Assembly: GCA_964645655.1 (NCBI GenBank) | Contig: CAZXZS010000003.1 | Coordinates: 186,001 to 250,000, forward strand | Length of the DNA: 64,000 bases | Source of the DNA: JAGOUA01 sp964645655 | GTDB taxonomy: Bacteria; Patescibacteriota; Patescibacteriia; 2-12-FULL-60-25 | Reading direction: 5' to 3' | In this document: positions 8,870 through 16,545 of the stretch, piece after piece | How the letters are laid out: every line of letters starts with the position of its first letter | Position numbering within the stretch: the stretch's first letter is position 1 | Position numbers and translations under genes: made by a program | The notes under the pieces: generated by a model | Told to the model about the DNA's origin: nothing | Database searches by the model: none | Seen by the model: only the letters and a program-made list of their open reading frames with translations

Positions 8870-10291
8870 CTAGACGTTCGCCTGGTGGCTGTAGAGATGT
8901 TCGCGCAGCCGGGCCAGGTCCTGCTTGATCTGCTGGTCGTTCTGGGCGAGCGTGCCGATCTTGTCGCAGGCGTGCATGGCTGTCGTGTGGTCGCGGGAGC
9001 CAAGATGATCGCCGATGGCGGGAAAGGAGCATTTCAGCTCTTCCCGCAGCAGGTACATGGCCACTTGGCGGGGGAGGGCGAAGCGGCGTTCGCGGCTCTT
9101 GCCGAGCAGGTCGTCGAGGGGGACGTCGTAGTATTTGGTGATGACCTCGATGAGGATGCGCGGCGTAAGCGTCCGCTTGGCGCTTTGGGGAAGGAAGCCC
9201 TGCAGGATCGGTTCGAGGGTCTGGAGCGAGGGCTGGATGTTTTTGAACTGGTGATAGGCGATGACCTTGTTGAGGATACCTTCCAATTCGCGGATATTCG
9301 ATTGGACCGCGCCGGCGATGATGTGCAGCAGGTCGCCGCCGATGGTGTAGTTGCGCTCGCGGACCTTGTTCTCCAGGATGGCGACCCGCGTCTCGAAGTC
9401 GGGACGGGAGATGTCGGCCATCATGCCCCATTCGAACCGGGAAATGAGTCGGCTTTCCAGGGAATGCAGCTCTTTCGGCGGACGGTCGGAGGCGATCACG
9501 ATCTGCTTGTTCGCCTGGTGCAGGGCATTGAAGGTATGGAAGAACTCTTCCTGGGTCCGCTCTTTTTCGGTGAGGAACTGGATGTCATCGATGAGGAGGA
9601 CGTCAACGGTGCGGTACGCGTCCTTGAAGTCGCCGCCGTGGCCGCTCCGGACGGCCGCGATGAACTCGTTGGTGAACCGTTCGGAGGTGACGTAGCGGAC
9701 TTTTGCCTGGGGGCGTTCGCGGAGGACGTGGTGGCCGATGGCTTGGAGGAGGTGCGTCTTGCCCATCCCGGCCCCGCCATAGATGAAGAGGGGGTTATAG
9801 GTTTCGCCTGGGCGGCCGGCGACGGCGACGGAGGCGGCGTGGGCGAGCTCGTTGTTCTTGCCCACCACGAAGGCATCAAAGTGGTAGCGGGGGTTGAGGC
9901 CGATCTCGGCCCCGCTGGTGTTGGCGTCGGCGGCCGTGGGCGTGCGGAGCTGGGTGCTGAGGGGTTCCTGCTGGGCGCGGAGGACGTCGTTCGCGGTCGT
10001 CGTGACGCCCACCTGGGCCATGGCGTCCATGACGAGGGCGTTTTTCGCCTCCTTGCGGTAGCTCACCTCGCGGACCCCGCCCTGGCTGGCGTTGCGGAGG
10101 ACCTTGAGGATCATGTCGTGGTACTTGCTCTGGAGCCAAGTCTTCGTGTAGTCGTTCGGAACGCAAACGCAGACGCGGCCGTCATCGATGGAGCCGATGA
10201 AGGTGTGCTTGAACCAGGTCATGAAATGAGACTTCGGGAGGCTCAATTCAAGCTCGCCAAGCGCGGCTTGCCAGAGGGCTTGCGCGTCCAT
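8870..10291 (-). CDS. dnaA: Chromosomal replication initiator DnaA
   Basis: AAA+ initiator that binds DnaA boxes and opens the origin; 473 residues. Domain I (1-80) begins MDAQALWQAALGELELSL; Walker A GGAGMGKT is at 172-179, Walker B LLIDDIQF at 232-239, and the C-terminal DNA-binding signature SRDHTTAMHACDKI is intact. I place the start at 10291 because family members start just before ALWQAAL and a TTGACA-17-AAGGAT promoter ends 10 bases ahead. An in-frame ATG at 10315 (MAERIDLS) is the alternative; it lies inside that promoter's spacer. Divergent from rpmH, the usual bacterial origin arrangement. Confidence 0.97.
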   Translation of the reverse strand: MDAQALWQAALGELELSLPKSHFMTWFKHTFIGSIDDGRVCVCVPNDYTKTWLQSKYHDMILKVLRNASQGGVREVSYRKEAKNALVMDAMAQVGVTTTANDVLRAQQEPLSTQLRTPTAADANTSGAEIGLNPRYHFDAFVVGKNNELAHAASVAVAGRPGETYNPLFIYGGAGMGKTHLLQAIGHHVLRERPQAKVRYVTSERFTNEFIAAVRSGHGGDFKDAYRTVDVLLIDDIQFLTEKERTQEEFFHTFNALHQANKQIVIASDRPPKELHSLESRLISRFEWGMMADISRPDFETRVAILENKVRERNYTIGGDLLHIIAGAVQSNIRELEGILNKVIAYHQFKNIQPSLQTLEPILQGFLPQSAKRTLTPRILIEVITKYYDVPLDDLLGKSRERRFALPRQVAMYLLREELKCSFPAIGDHLGSRDHTTAMHACDKIGTLAQNDQQIKQDLARLREHLYSHQANV

Positions 10292-10301
10292 AGATAGGTC
10301 G

Positions 10302-10330
10302 ATCCTTTCAGCCATGATGGGGCTTGTCAA
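10302..10330 (-). promoter_or_regulatory. Promoter of dnaA
   Basis: Minus strand TTGACA (10325-10330), 17 bp, AAGGAT (10302-10307). The -10 is weak, but the spacing is exact and a DnaA box lies 35 bp upstream, suggesting autoregulation. Confidence 0.45.
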
Positions 10331-10364
10331 ACCCCCTCCAAACCCTGTGGATTTCTTTGGGATT

Positions 10365-10373
10365 TTATCCACA
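10365..10373 (+). promoter_or_regulatory. Perfect DnaA box TTATCCACA
   Basis: Exact 9-of-9 consensus in the rpmH-dnaA gap. A second, opposite-facing partial copy TGTGGATTT (7 of 9) is at 10346-10354. Likely part of oriC or a dnaA autoregulatory site. Confidence 0.7.
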
Positions 10374-10396
10374 ACCACCGGTTTTCCGCCCCATCC

Positions 10397-10425
10397 TTGC
10401 CAAAATAAAGCGGTTTTGCTAAGCT
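10397..10425 (+). promoter_or_regulatory. Promoter of rpmH
   Basis: TTGCCA, 17 bp, TAAGCT with an upstream TG (TTTTGCTAAGCT). The start codon is 16 bases downstream. Confidence 0.75.
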
Positions 10426-10441
10426 CTGCCCATTCTCCTAT

Positions 10442-10597
10442 ATGGCTACCAAACGAACCTACCAGCGGAAGAAGCTGCGCCGCGTGCGCGTTCATGGGTT
10501 TCGCTCGCGGATGAGCACCCGGGGCGGACGTGAGGTCTTGTCGCGCCGCCGCGCCAAGGGCCGCCGCCGCGTCGCCGTGACGTCGCGCAACCCGTAA
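10442..10597 (+). CDS. rpmH: 50S ribosomal protein L34
   Basis: A 51-residue, strongly basic ribosomal protein of the large subunit. The sequence MATKRTYQRKKLRRVRVHGF followed by RSRMSTRGGREVLSRRRAKG is the family hallmark (RxHGFRxRMxTxxGRxVLxxRRxKGR). It is the first gene of the rpmH-rnpA-yidD cluster next to dnaA. No SD precedes the ATG; the TTGCCA-17-TAAGCT promoter predicts a leader of about 10 bases. It is followed by its own terminator before rnpA. Confidence 0.98.
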   Translation: MATKRTYQRKKLRRVRVHGFRSRMSTRGGREVLSRRRAKGRRRVAVTSRNP

Positions 10598-10601
10598 TGC
10601 G

Positions 10602-10627
10602 AAAAGGAGCGCCCAGCGCTCTTTTTT
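10602..10627 (+). terminator. Terminator between rpmH and rnpA
   Basis: Stem GAGCGC-CCA-GCGCTC followed by TTTTTT. It ends only 8 bases before the rnpA start codon, so rnpA is either read through or has its own start. Confidence 0.85.
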
Positions 10628-10634
10628 AACGTGT

Positions 10635-11042
10635 ATGCTTGCCAGACCCCAACGATTACGCCGCATGCGCGATTTCGCGCTGCTGTCCCAACGGGGCCGT
10701 CCCGTGTTTTCGGCGAGCTTCACGCTGCGTTTCCGTCGGAGCGAGGAGGCGACCAAGGTCGGGTTCGTGGCCTCGAACAAGCTGTTCCGCCGCGCGAACA
10801 AGCGTAACCGTGCGAAGCGGCGCCTCCGCGCCCTGTTGCGTGAGGTCCAGGCGCAATGGCCGGAAAACATGGATCTCCTGTTCATCCTTCGCCCGGAAAC
10901 GCTGACGCTGCCGTATGAGGACTTGAGGGCGGCCGTCCTGCGCGTGTTCGAGAAGATCCCGGAGGCCCTGACCCAGCCCGTCAAGCCCAAGAAAATGAAG
11001 GCCCGGCGGAAGACGTCCGTGGTCTACCGTGAGCAGGCTTAG
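10635..11042 (+). CDS. rnpA: Ribonuclease P protein component
   Basis: Protein subunit of RNase P, which trims tRNA 5' leaders. The 135 residues begin MLARPQRLRRMRDFALL and contain the family RNA-binding signature NKRNRAKRRLR (about 55-65), with the expected F-x-V-x-K strand replaced by VGFVASNKLFRR. The C-terminal 25 residues are an extra basic tail (KPKKMKARRKTS). It sits between rpmH and yidD as in most bacteria. The ATG follows the rpmH terminator closely and has no SD. Confidence 0.95.
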   Translation: MLARPQRLRRMRDFALLSQRGRPVFSASFTLRFRRSEEATKVGFVASNKLFRRANKRNRAKRRLRALLREVQAQWPENMDLLFILRPETLTLPYEDLRAAVLRVFEKIPEALTQPVKPKKMKARRKTSVVYREQA

Positions 11043-11057
11043 GCCTGCGTTTGCGTT

Positions 11058-11297
11058 ATGACCGTTTTCGCGCACGGCCTCATCGCCCTGATCCGCTTAT
11101 ATCAACGAACATTTTCGTTGGACCATGGCCCGTTCCGGTTTTTGCGGCCGCATGGCCAATGCAAGTTTCATCCCACCTGCTCGATGTACGCGATCCGGGC
11201 GATCGAGCGGTATGGGGCCATGAAGGGGAGTTGGTTGGCGGGGAAGCGGGTATTGCGCTGCCACCCGTGGGCGGAGGGCGGGGTGGATGAGATCTGA
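11058..11297 (+). CDS. yidD: Membrane protein insertion efficiency factor YidD
   Basis: Small YidD/DUF37 protein of 79 residues that helps YidC-dependent membrane insertion. The family core CKFHPTCSMYAIRAIERYG (about 36-54) and the ending LAGKRVLRCHPWAEGG are present, including the three conserved cysteines. It starts 15 bases after rnpA. yidC, which usually follows, is not in this window; a terminator closes the unit instead. Confidence 0.96.
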   Translation: MTVFAHGLIALIRLYQRTFSLDHGPFRFLRPHGQCKFHPTCSMYAIRAIERYGAMKGSWLAGKRVLRCHPWAEGGVDEI

Positions 11298-11302
11298 AAA
11301 CC

Positions 11303-11328
11303 AGGTAAGCCAAGTTACCTCGTTTTTT
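11303..11328 (+). terminator. Terminator of the rpmH-rnpA-yidD unit
   Basis: Stem AGGTAA/TTACCT, then CGTTTTTT. It overlaps the 3' end of the convergent DUF167 gene. Confidence 0.75.
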
Positions 11329-11581
11329 GTAGCACGGCGAACGTCGCCTCTTGGGGGAGCGGGATAGTGACCTGCTTTTCCCTTGCGTGTGCGCCTCGGA
11401 GAAGGCGGATCGTCGTTTTCGGAACGGAAAAGAGGACGGCCAGCAGCTCGATGAGGGCGGAATTCGCCGCCCCTTCGCGCGGGGCGGCGGCGAGGCGGAC
11501 GTGGAGGCGTTGGCCGTCCCAATGCGCGGATTGCTGCGTGTGACGCGCGTTCGCGGTCACGCGTACGGCGATGGTGGTCAT
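11315..11581 (-). CDS. DUF167 (YggU-type) protein
   Basis: An 88-residue member of the DUF167/YggU family, a small alpha/beta fold of unsettled function. Family features visible are the start IAVRVTANARHTQ, the central LHVRLAAAPREGAANSALIELLA and the SVPKTTIRLLRGAHAREKQV segment (S-x-x-x-I-x-G-x-x-R-x-K). Its start codon overlaps the nfo stop by 4 bases (ATGA), so it is translated from the same message as the endonuclease gene. Confidence 0.92.
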   Translation of the reverse strand: MTTIAVRVTANARHTQQSAHWDGQRLHVRLAAAPREGAANSALIELLAVLFSVPKTTIRLLRGAHAREKQVTIPLPQEATFAVLQKTR

Positions 11582-12411
11582 TTGGCGGCGCGGATGGCTT
11601 TCAGGATGGCGATATCTTCCGTGACCGCATCGTGTTCGGTTTCCAGGTACCAGTTGATGTGGCTGATCTGGGGTTCGCGCATCAGGGCCTCGAAGCCGGC
11701 GCGGCCGATGAAGCCTTGGCCGATGTGCTCGTGGCGGTCCTTGCGGGCGCCGAGCTCGACCTTTGAGTCGTTGCAGTGGCTGATCTTGAGCTTGTTGAGG
11801 CCGATGGCCTGGTCGAACCGCTTGAACGTGTCATGGACGGCCTGCGTATCGCGGAGGTCGTAGCCGGAGGCGAAGGCGTGGGCGGTGTCGAAGCAGACGC
11901 CAAGTTCGGGATGGTCGACCTGGCGGAGGATCTCGCCGACCTCCTCGAAGGTGTCGCCGATGACCTGTCCGGCGCCCGCAGAAATTTCAACGAGAAGTTT
12001 CGTTGTTCCAGTGTACCCATCCAAGACCTTCTTGAGGCCGTCGGAGACATGCTTGAGGCCTTCCTCGCGCCCGGTGTCTTTGGAGCTGCCGGGATGGAAC
12101 ATGACGTAGGCGGCGTGGAGCTGGGTGCCGCGTTCGAGTTCTTCGCGGATGATCCGGATGGAATTGCCGCGGGTACGGCCTTCGGCGCTCGCGAAATTGA
12201 TGTAATACGGGGCGTGGATGACCCATTGTTTCAGGTCGTGCTCCTTGCAGCGCTGCAGGAAGAGACCGATGGACTCCTCGGTGAGGACGGGCGCAGGGCC
12301 GCCCTGGGGGGAGCGGGAGAAGAATTGGAAGACCTCGCAGCCGAGGTCGGCCGCGTTTTGTGGGGCGTTGGCGATCCCTCCGGCGACGGAGACGTGGCAG
12401 CCGATATGCAT
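11578..12411 (-). CDS. nfo: Endonuclease IV (AP endonuclease family 2)
   Basis: Zinc-dependent apurinic/apyrimidinic endonuclease of base excision repair; 277 residues, near the usual length. Family motifs in order are GCHVSVAGGI at the N-terminus, HAPYYINFAS, the CFDTAHAFASGYD metal motif, KISHCNDSKVELGARKDRHE with HIGQGFIG, and WYLETEHD near the end. I take the ATG at 12411 (MHIGCHVSVAGG), where homology begins; the frame is open 15 codons further. It is first in a two-gene unit with DUF167. Confidence 0.95.
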   Translation of the reverse strand: MHIGCHVSVAGGIANAPQNAADLGCEVFQFFSRSPQGGPAPVLTEESIGLFLQRCKEHDLKQWVIHAPYYINFASAEGRTRGNSIRIIREELERGTQLHAAYVMFHPGSSKDTGREEGLKHVSDGLKKVLDGYTGTTKLLVEISAGAGQVIGDTFEEVGEILRQVDHPELGVCFDTAHAFASGYDLRDTQAVHDTFKRFDQAIGLNKLKISHCNDSKVELGARKDRHEHIGQGFIGRAGFEALMREPQISHINWYLETEHDAVTEDIAILKAIRAAK

Positions 12412-12457
12412 ATGGGAAGACTGTACCAACGCGGGAGCAGGGGGACAAATGGGCATG

Positions 12458-12482
12458 GAAAACCCGACCGGATGGGTCGGGG
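12458..12482 (-). terminator. Terminator of the 12487-13062 gene
   Basis: Stem CCCGACC/GGTCGGG, followed on the minus strand by TTTTCC, ahead of nfo. Confidence 0.75.
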
Positions 12483-12486
12483 AGGG

Positions 12487-13062
12487 TCACCAGGCGTCCA
12501 CGATGTAGTCGCCGGCGGTCAGGTGGCCGCGGAAGCAGAGGTCGTTGAGGATGGTCTGGAGGTTGAAGGAGTCCTGTTCGTCTCGTGGAGGGGCGAACTG
12601 CGGACAGCGTCCGGTACGCACGTCGTCGGCGCTGACGGACTCCTCCGGGAGGTCGGGCTGGACGCGAAAGCGCTTCTCGCTCTCTTCGGACAGTCCCTTT
12701 TTGGTGATGCGGGTACGGACCAGGTTGATGTCCCTGACGTTGTAGACCGCATTCACGAGCCTCGCGAGGTTGCCGGCCTTGATCCTGAACCAGATCTCCT
12801 TCGGGATCTCCGGGGTCTCCTCGCGCACGCGGATGAGGCGGGCGAGCTCGAGGTCGTACAGGGCCCTGAGGTGGGCGGAGAGGTGGGCTTGCGCTTGGGG
12901 ATCGGTCGAGTCGTCGAAGCTGTCGAGGATCCGGGCGCTCTCCTTGTCCCAGTCGCGCGGCTTCGGCGTGGGGTCATCCGTGCCCTTCGGTCGACGCGCG
13001 TCCTCGGCGGCGGCCAGGCGGACGATGACGTGGGCGAATTCTGCGGCGGTTCGTTTGGCCAT
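12487..13062 (-). CDS. Unknown soluble protein
   Basis: A 191-residue protein with no family I recognise. It has no signal peptide or membrane segment; it is charged and probably helical in its first 100 residues, with a later segment WFRIKAGNLARLVNAVYNVRDINLVRTRITKKG (residues about 93-125, quoted here in parts) that looks like a folded core. It starts MAKRTAAEFAHVIV and is closed by a clear terminator, so it is a single-gene unit. The upstream 186 bp toward the next plus-strand gene shows no RNA feature. Confidence 0.65.
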   Translation of the reverse strand: MAKRTAAEFAHVIVRLAAAEDARRPKGTDDPTPKPRDWDKESARILDSFDDSTDPQAQAHLSAHLRALYDLELARLIRVREETPEIPKEIWFRIKAGNLARLVNAVYNVRDINLVRTRITKKGLSEESEKRFRVQPDLPEESVSADDVRTGRCPQFAPPRDEQDSFNLQTILNDLCFRGHLTAGDYIVDAW

Positions 13063-13248
13063 GAGGGGCTCCTTGAGGGGAAATGATTCTTTAAATATGG
13101 GATTCCGTCAAGAGTTCAAGGAAATAGAGTCAAGGGGTGCGGATGAGGGCGGTAGGTGCTTAACGGAGGCTGGTGTGAGCATTTGGAGCTCGCCGTCACC
13201 GAGGTTTTTGCCCATATCGCATGTCTGTTATGATTGAGGAAGAACCGT

Positions 13249-13644
13249 ATGGCGATGCAACTTCTCCCTTCCGACGCGCTAGGGTACCTTCCGCGTGTTT
13301 TTGGGTACCGGGCAGATGAGGAAGACTTGGAAGGGCAGGAAAACGAACGGCAGCTCTTTTTAAGGGAAAAAGAGTGGATTCTGGAAGCGTTTATCTTGGA
13401 GGCGCAAGCCGTGCGTCCAAATGATGTCCGGGACCGATCTTCGGCCCTCGCGTTGTTGGAGCGGTACGCGGACGCGTACGAGCGTGACCGGCGGGGAAGT
13501 CAGGCCATCGAACGGATGCGCACATTCTTGCGGAGGCCGGACGTACGGCGCTCCCCACAGCTTACGGAGGCGACGCGGGCGCGGTTGCGGATGTGGGGCG
13601 CGGCGAAGCGGTATGCGGAGTGGAGGGACGGATTGGTGCGATAG
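13249..13644 (+). CDS. Unknown small helical protein
   Basis: A 131-residue protein, Arg/Glu/Leu-rich and probably all-helical, with no signal peptide and no recognised domain. I chose the ATG at 13249 because GAGGA lies 8-12 bases upstream; an earlier in-frame start at 13234 would overlap that site. It precedes the interrupted nucleotidyltransferase gene by 72 bases on the same strand and may share its message. Confidence 0.55.
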   Translation: MAMQLLPSDALGYLPRVFGYRADEEDLEGQENERQLFLREKEWILEAFILEAQAVRPNDVRDRSSALALLERYADAYERDRRGSQAIERMRTFLRRPDVRRSPQLTEATRARLRMWGAAKRYAEWRDGLVR

Positions 13645-13951
13645 GCTTGGGCCCGTTCCCTTTGTCGGACGCGTTAGAGGTTGGTTGTGCGGGTGGATTC
13701 CTGTATCATCCCAAACATGGCAGGCGACCTGTACGAGAAATACGCGAGACGGAAGACCGTGGTCGGGACGTTTGGATTTGAGAACAAGCGGTTTTTTCCA
13801 GCATCATTGGAGGTCTTTCGGGATCTCGTGCGGCGTTTGCGTCTTGTCGAGGCGGAACTGAAACGGTCGCATCCGGAATGCGTCACGGTCGCGTTATATG
13901 GGTCTCATCTGAAGGGGTATGCGCGCCCCGATTCAGACGTCGATGTGCATC

Positions 13952-13959
13952 TTTTTCTT
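13952..13959 (+). repeat. Target-site duplication, left copy
   Basis: TTTTTCTT immediately before the left IS end; the identical right copy is at 14686-14693. Eight bases is the size expected for IS1595-family insertion. Confidence 0.93.
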
Positions 13960-13978
13960 GGCCCTAGACCGGCATCTC
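13960..13978 (+). repeat. IS left terminal inverted repeat
   Basis: GGCCCTAGACCGGCATCTC; partner at 14667-14685 differs at one base. Confidence 0.94.
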
Positions 13979-13997
13979 TTCTGCTAGAATAGAGATC

Positions 13998-14681
13998 ATG
14001 CCCATAAAATATAGGCGATTGAGCAAGAATAAGGTCAATAAAATTCTGAGGCGCTTTTCTGCTGACCTTTCCGCCACGCAAGCCGCGCAGATCACGGGCC
14101 TCAACCGTAAAACGGTCAACGCCTGGTACGGGCGCTTTCGGACAGCCCTCGCCGAGTTTCAGGAAGAGCAGGTACAGCGGTCTTCGGGAGACTTCGAATT
14201 AGACGAATCGTATTTCGGCGGGCCAAGAAAAAAGACGCATGCGGAAGACCGAGGGAAGAGGGGGCGGGGTGCCGAAAACAAGATCCCTGTCTTCGGGATC
14301 AAGAAACGAAATGATGGAACAGTCTACACCAAGATCATTGAAAACGCCTCAAGAAAGAGTCTTTTTCCCATCATTAACGAGCTCATCAAGAAGCGAGACT
14401 CAATGATATTCACGGATAAATTTAGAACGCATGACGGACTTGTTTTCGATGGGTACAAGCACAAGCGCATCAGTCATTCGAAGAGGTATTCAAACAGGAA
14501 AGGAACGCATATCAACGGCATCGAAAACTTCTGGGGCTTTGCCAAGCAACGGCTTGCCAGGTTCCGCGGGCTCTCGCGAAAACACTTCCACCTTCACCTA
14601 AAAGAATCGGAATTCCGGTACAACAAGAAGCATGATATGGTGAAGGTGTTGAGGTCTAAATTACGTGAGATGCTGGTCTAG
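13998..14681 (+). CDS. IS1595-family (ISXO2-like) DDE transposase
   Basis: A 227-residue transposase. The N-terminal helix-turn-helix (about 20-52, DLSATQAAQITGLNRKTVNAW) is followed by the catalytic domain: first acid in FELDESYFGG, the GRGAENKIPVFGI strand, second acid in MIFTDKFRTHDG, and HINGIENFWGFAKQRL for the last catalytic helix. This is the short, single-gene IS1016/ISXO2 type without an N-terminal zinc finger. A TAGAAT box 7 bases before the ATG may be its -10. Codon use is plainer and less GC-rich than neighbours, fitting a mobile gene. Confidence 0.93.
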   Translation: MPIKYRRLSKNKVNKILRRFSADLSATQAAQITGLNRKTVNAWYGRFRTALAEFQEEQVQRSSGDFELDESYFGGPRKKTHAEDRGKRGRGAENKIPVFGIKKRNDGTVYTKIIENASRKSLFPIINELIKKRDSMIFTDKFRTHDGLVFDGYKHKRISHSKRYSNRKGTHINGIENFWGFAKQRLARFRGLSRKHFHLHLKESEFRYNKKHDMVKVLRSKLREMLV

Positions 14682-14685
14682 GGCC
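14667..14685 (-). repeat. IS right terminal inverted repeat
   Basis: Complement of the left end with one mismatch; followed by the right TTTTTCTT duplication at 14686-14693. Confidence 0.94.
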
Positions 14686-15131
14686 TTTTTCTTAATGGTG
14701 ATCATCCCGATGGAGGGGTAATCAATAGCAAACCGGCGCGCGAGGCATTTTTACATTTGCTGGAAGTCCAAGGCATGCATGTCGATCAACTTCCCTTTTC
14801 TTGCGACCGTCTCGATTATTTGTGGGATGTCGTCAGTAATTCCCCGGGGGTCCTTGATCTCGAGGCTCTCGCGCCCTATTTCTTGCCATGTCTGGATGGT
14901 GCGGCGATCCGGCCGTACCGAGAGACGATCATCTTGGGGTGTGCCACGGCGGGCGAGGATGAAGGGGATTGGCGATGGTCGCAGATCATACGCCGGCTTC
15001 GGGAAAAGGAGAATTTCGGGTTCCTGGAAAGGGATGCGGAGAAGCGCAAGAATCTGTATCCGCTGACGTTGGAACAGGGACGAAAGAAATATCTTGGAAA
15101 AGGTCGGAGATGGTCGTTCTTTTGTATAAAA

Positions 15132-15160
15132 CACGAAAACCGCCTTAGGCGGTTTTCGTG
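15132..15160. terminator. Bidirectional terminator at the 3' end of tig
   Basis: Stem CACGAAAACCGCC-TTA-GGCGGTTTTCGTG. It overlaps the last codons of tig and of the interrupted nucleotidyltransferase. Confidence 0.8.
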
Positions 15161-16443
15161 ACGCATTCCTTCTTGAGCCATTCGATGGTCTTGCGGTTGC
15201 GGAGCATCGTGTGGACGTAGTCGCGGTATTCGGCGGAGGCGACCTGTTCGCGCGAGTCCTTGTCGTCCGGACGGAGGGTGCCGAGGATACGGTCGATCTC
15301 GGTGTCGACCTCCTCGGTGGTGGGCTCCACGCCCTGTTGCTTGGCGAGATGCTTGATCAGCACGGCCGTCTTGATGCGGCGGATGGCCTGCGGGACCATC
15401 TCGAGGCGGAGGTCATCGACGGTTTTCTTGATGGTCGCGAGGTATTGGTCCCAGGCGCCGCCCTGCTCCTCCAGGCCGTGGCGGAGCTCGGCGAGCATGC
15501 GGCGGACCTCCTCGTTGACGAGGGTTTCCGGGGCATCCTCGATGTCGGAGCCGTCCACGAGCTTGGTGAGGAGCTCGATCTCGGCGGCCTCACCGGCGCG
15601 CGCCTCGGCTTCGAGCGTGAGGTTCTCGCGGAGCTTGCTCTTGAGCTCGTCGGCGCTCGCGAGGCCGACGCCCTTGGCGAACTCGTCGTCGACGACCGGG
15701 AGGGTGAGCTCATGGACGGCGGTAGCCGTGACATCAATGTTCACGGGCTGGCCAGCGAGGTGCTTTTGGTAATGTTCGGCGGGGAACGTCACCTCAACCG
15801 TCTTCTTTTCACCGGCCTTCATGCCGAGCAGCTGCTCGGTGAAAGAGGGGAGGTAGTGGGGCTCGTTCAGGTAGACCTTGTAGTTTTGGCCGGTGCCTCC
15901 TTCGACGATGACGCCATCTTTCTTCATCTCGACATCGACGGTGAGGACGTCGTCTTTGCCGGCGGCACGGTCGACCGGGGCCTCGGTGCGGCGCATCTTG
16001 CGCATCTGCTCGAGGGCTTCGGTGACCTGCTCGTCGGTGGCCGGCTTGGCCTTCTGCTCGACCTTAATGTCTTTGAGGTCGGCGACGCGCTTCACGGCCG
16101 GTTCGACCGGTACGATGCAGTGGAATTGGAAGGCCTCACCCGGGACCAGCTTGTCGACGTTGATGCTTGGGGAACCGATGGCGGCGACGCCTTCGCTCAG
16201 GAGGGCCTTCACATAGAAGGCGCGGATGATGCGCTCGAGGGACGCCTCGAGGATGGCCATGTCACCGTAGACGCGCTTGCCTTCGCTCATGGGCACATGG
16301 CCCGGGCGGAAGCCGGCGATCGGACGCTGTTCGGAAAGGGTTTTTAGGCCCTCTTCGAGGTAGGCGGCGTATTCGGCAGGTTCGACGGTGATCTCGAGCT
16401 TGAGTTCGGAGCCGGGCAGGCGGGTCGTGGTGATGGCGGGCAT
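15145..16443 (-). CDS. tig: Trigger factor
   Basis: Ribosome-bound chaperone and prolyl isomerase; 432 residues, the usual length. The ribosome-docking loop reads GFRPGHVPM (about 44-52, family GFRxGxxP). A PPIase/FKBP-like domain follows (about 150-245) with GMKAGEKKTVEVTFP, then the long helical C-terminal arms that hold client proteins. The ATG at 16443 is 8 bases downstream of a TTGACG-17-TATTCT promoter and has no SD, so the message is probably leaderless. Confidence 0.95.
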   Translation of the reverse strand: MPAITTTRLPGSELKLEITVEPAEYAAYLEEGLKTLSEQRPIAGFRPGHVPMSEGKRVYGDMAILEASLERIIRAFYVKALLSEGVAAIGSPSINVDKLVPGEAFQFHCIVPVEPAVKRVADLKDIKVEQKAKPATDEQVTEALEQMRKMRRTEAPVDRAAGKDDVLTVDVEMKKDGVIVEGGTGQNYKVYLNEPHYLPSFTEQLLGMKAGEKKTVEVTFPAEHYQKHLAGQPVNIDVTATAVHELTLPVVDDEFAKGVGLASADELKSKLRENLTLEAEARAGEAAEIELLTKLVDGSDIEDAPETLVNEEVRRMLAELRHGLEEQGGAWDQYLATIKKTVDDLRLEMVPQAIRRIKTAVLIKHLAKQQGVEPTTEEVDTEIDRILGTLRPDDKDSREQVASAEYRDYVHTMLRNRKTIEWLKKECVTKTA

Positions 16444-16451
16444 AGGCCTCG

Positions 16452-16480
16452 AGAATAAGCGAAAAAAGGAGGGCCGTCAA
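16452..16480 (-). promoter_or_regulatory. Promoter of tig
   Basis: Minus strand TTGACG, 17 bp, TATTCT; the ATG follows after 8 bases. Confidence 0.75.
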
Positions 16481-16507
16481 ACCCCGTGGGGACGTTTGCC
16501 GGAAGCC

Positions 16508-16536
16508 TTGCCAGCGCCAGAAATTTTCGCTATGCT
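16508..16536 (+). promoter_or_regulatory. Promoter of ychF
   Basis: TTGCCA, 17 bp, TATGCT; the ATG follows after 9 bases. Confidence 0.75.
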
Positions 16537-16545
16537 CAGCCCCAT

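Larger units (their letters stand above)
13960..14685 (+). mobile_element. IS1595-family insertion sequence, 726 bp, complete
   Basis: Bounded by 19-bp inverted ends GGCCCTAGACCGGCATCTC (13960-13978) and its complement at 14667-14685, 18 of 19 matching, flanked by the perfect 8-bp duplication TTTTTCTT. It holds one transposase gene whose stop codon lies within the right end. Intact ends, duplication and reading frame all point to a recent insertion. Confidence 0.95.
13717..15161 (+). pseudogene. Nucleotidyltransferase gene split by an IS element
   Basis: The 5' part (13717-13959, 81 codons) has the polymerase-beta-type nucleotidyltransferase motif VALYGSHLKGYARPDSDVD, i.e. GS...G.....SDxD, which binds nucleotide and metal. 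The IS begins exactly after codon 81. Removing the IS and one copy of its 8-bp target duplication joins 13959 to 14694 in frame and gives one open frame of 236 residues ending at 15161. The 3' part reads NGDHPDGGVINSKPARE and on through an Ile/Leu-rich helical region to KHENRLRRFS. In the present state translation stops inside the IS at 13992, so the protein is lost. Its last bases overlap the convergent tig gene. Confidence 0.9.
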
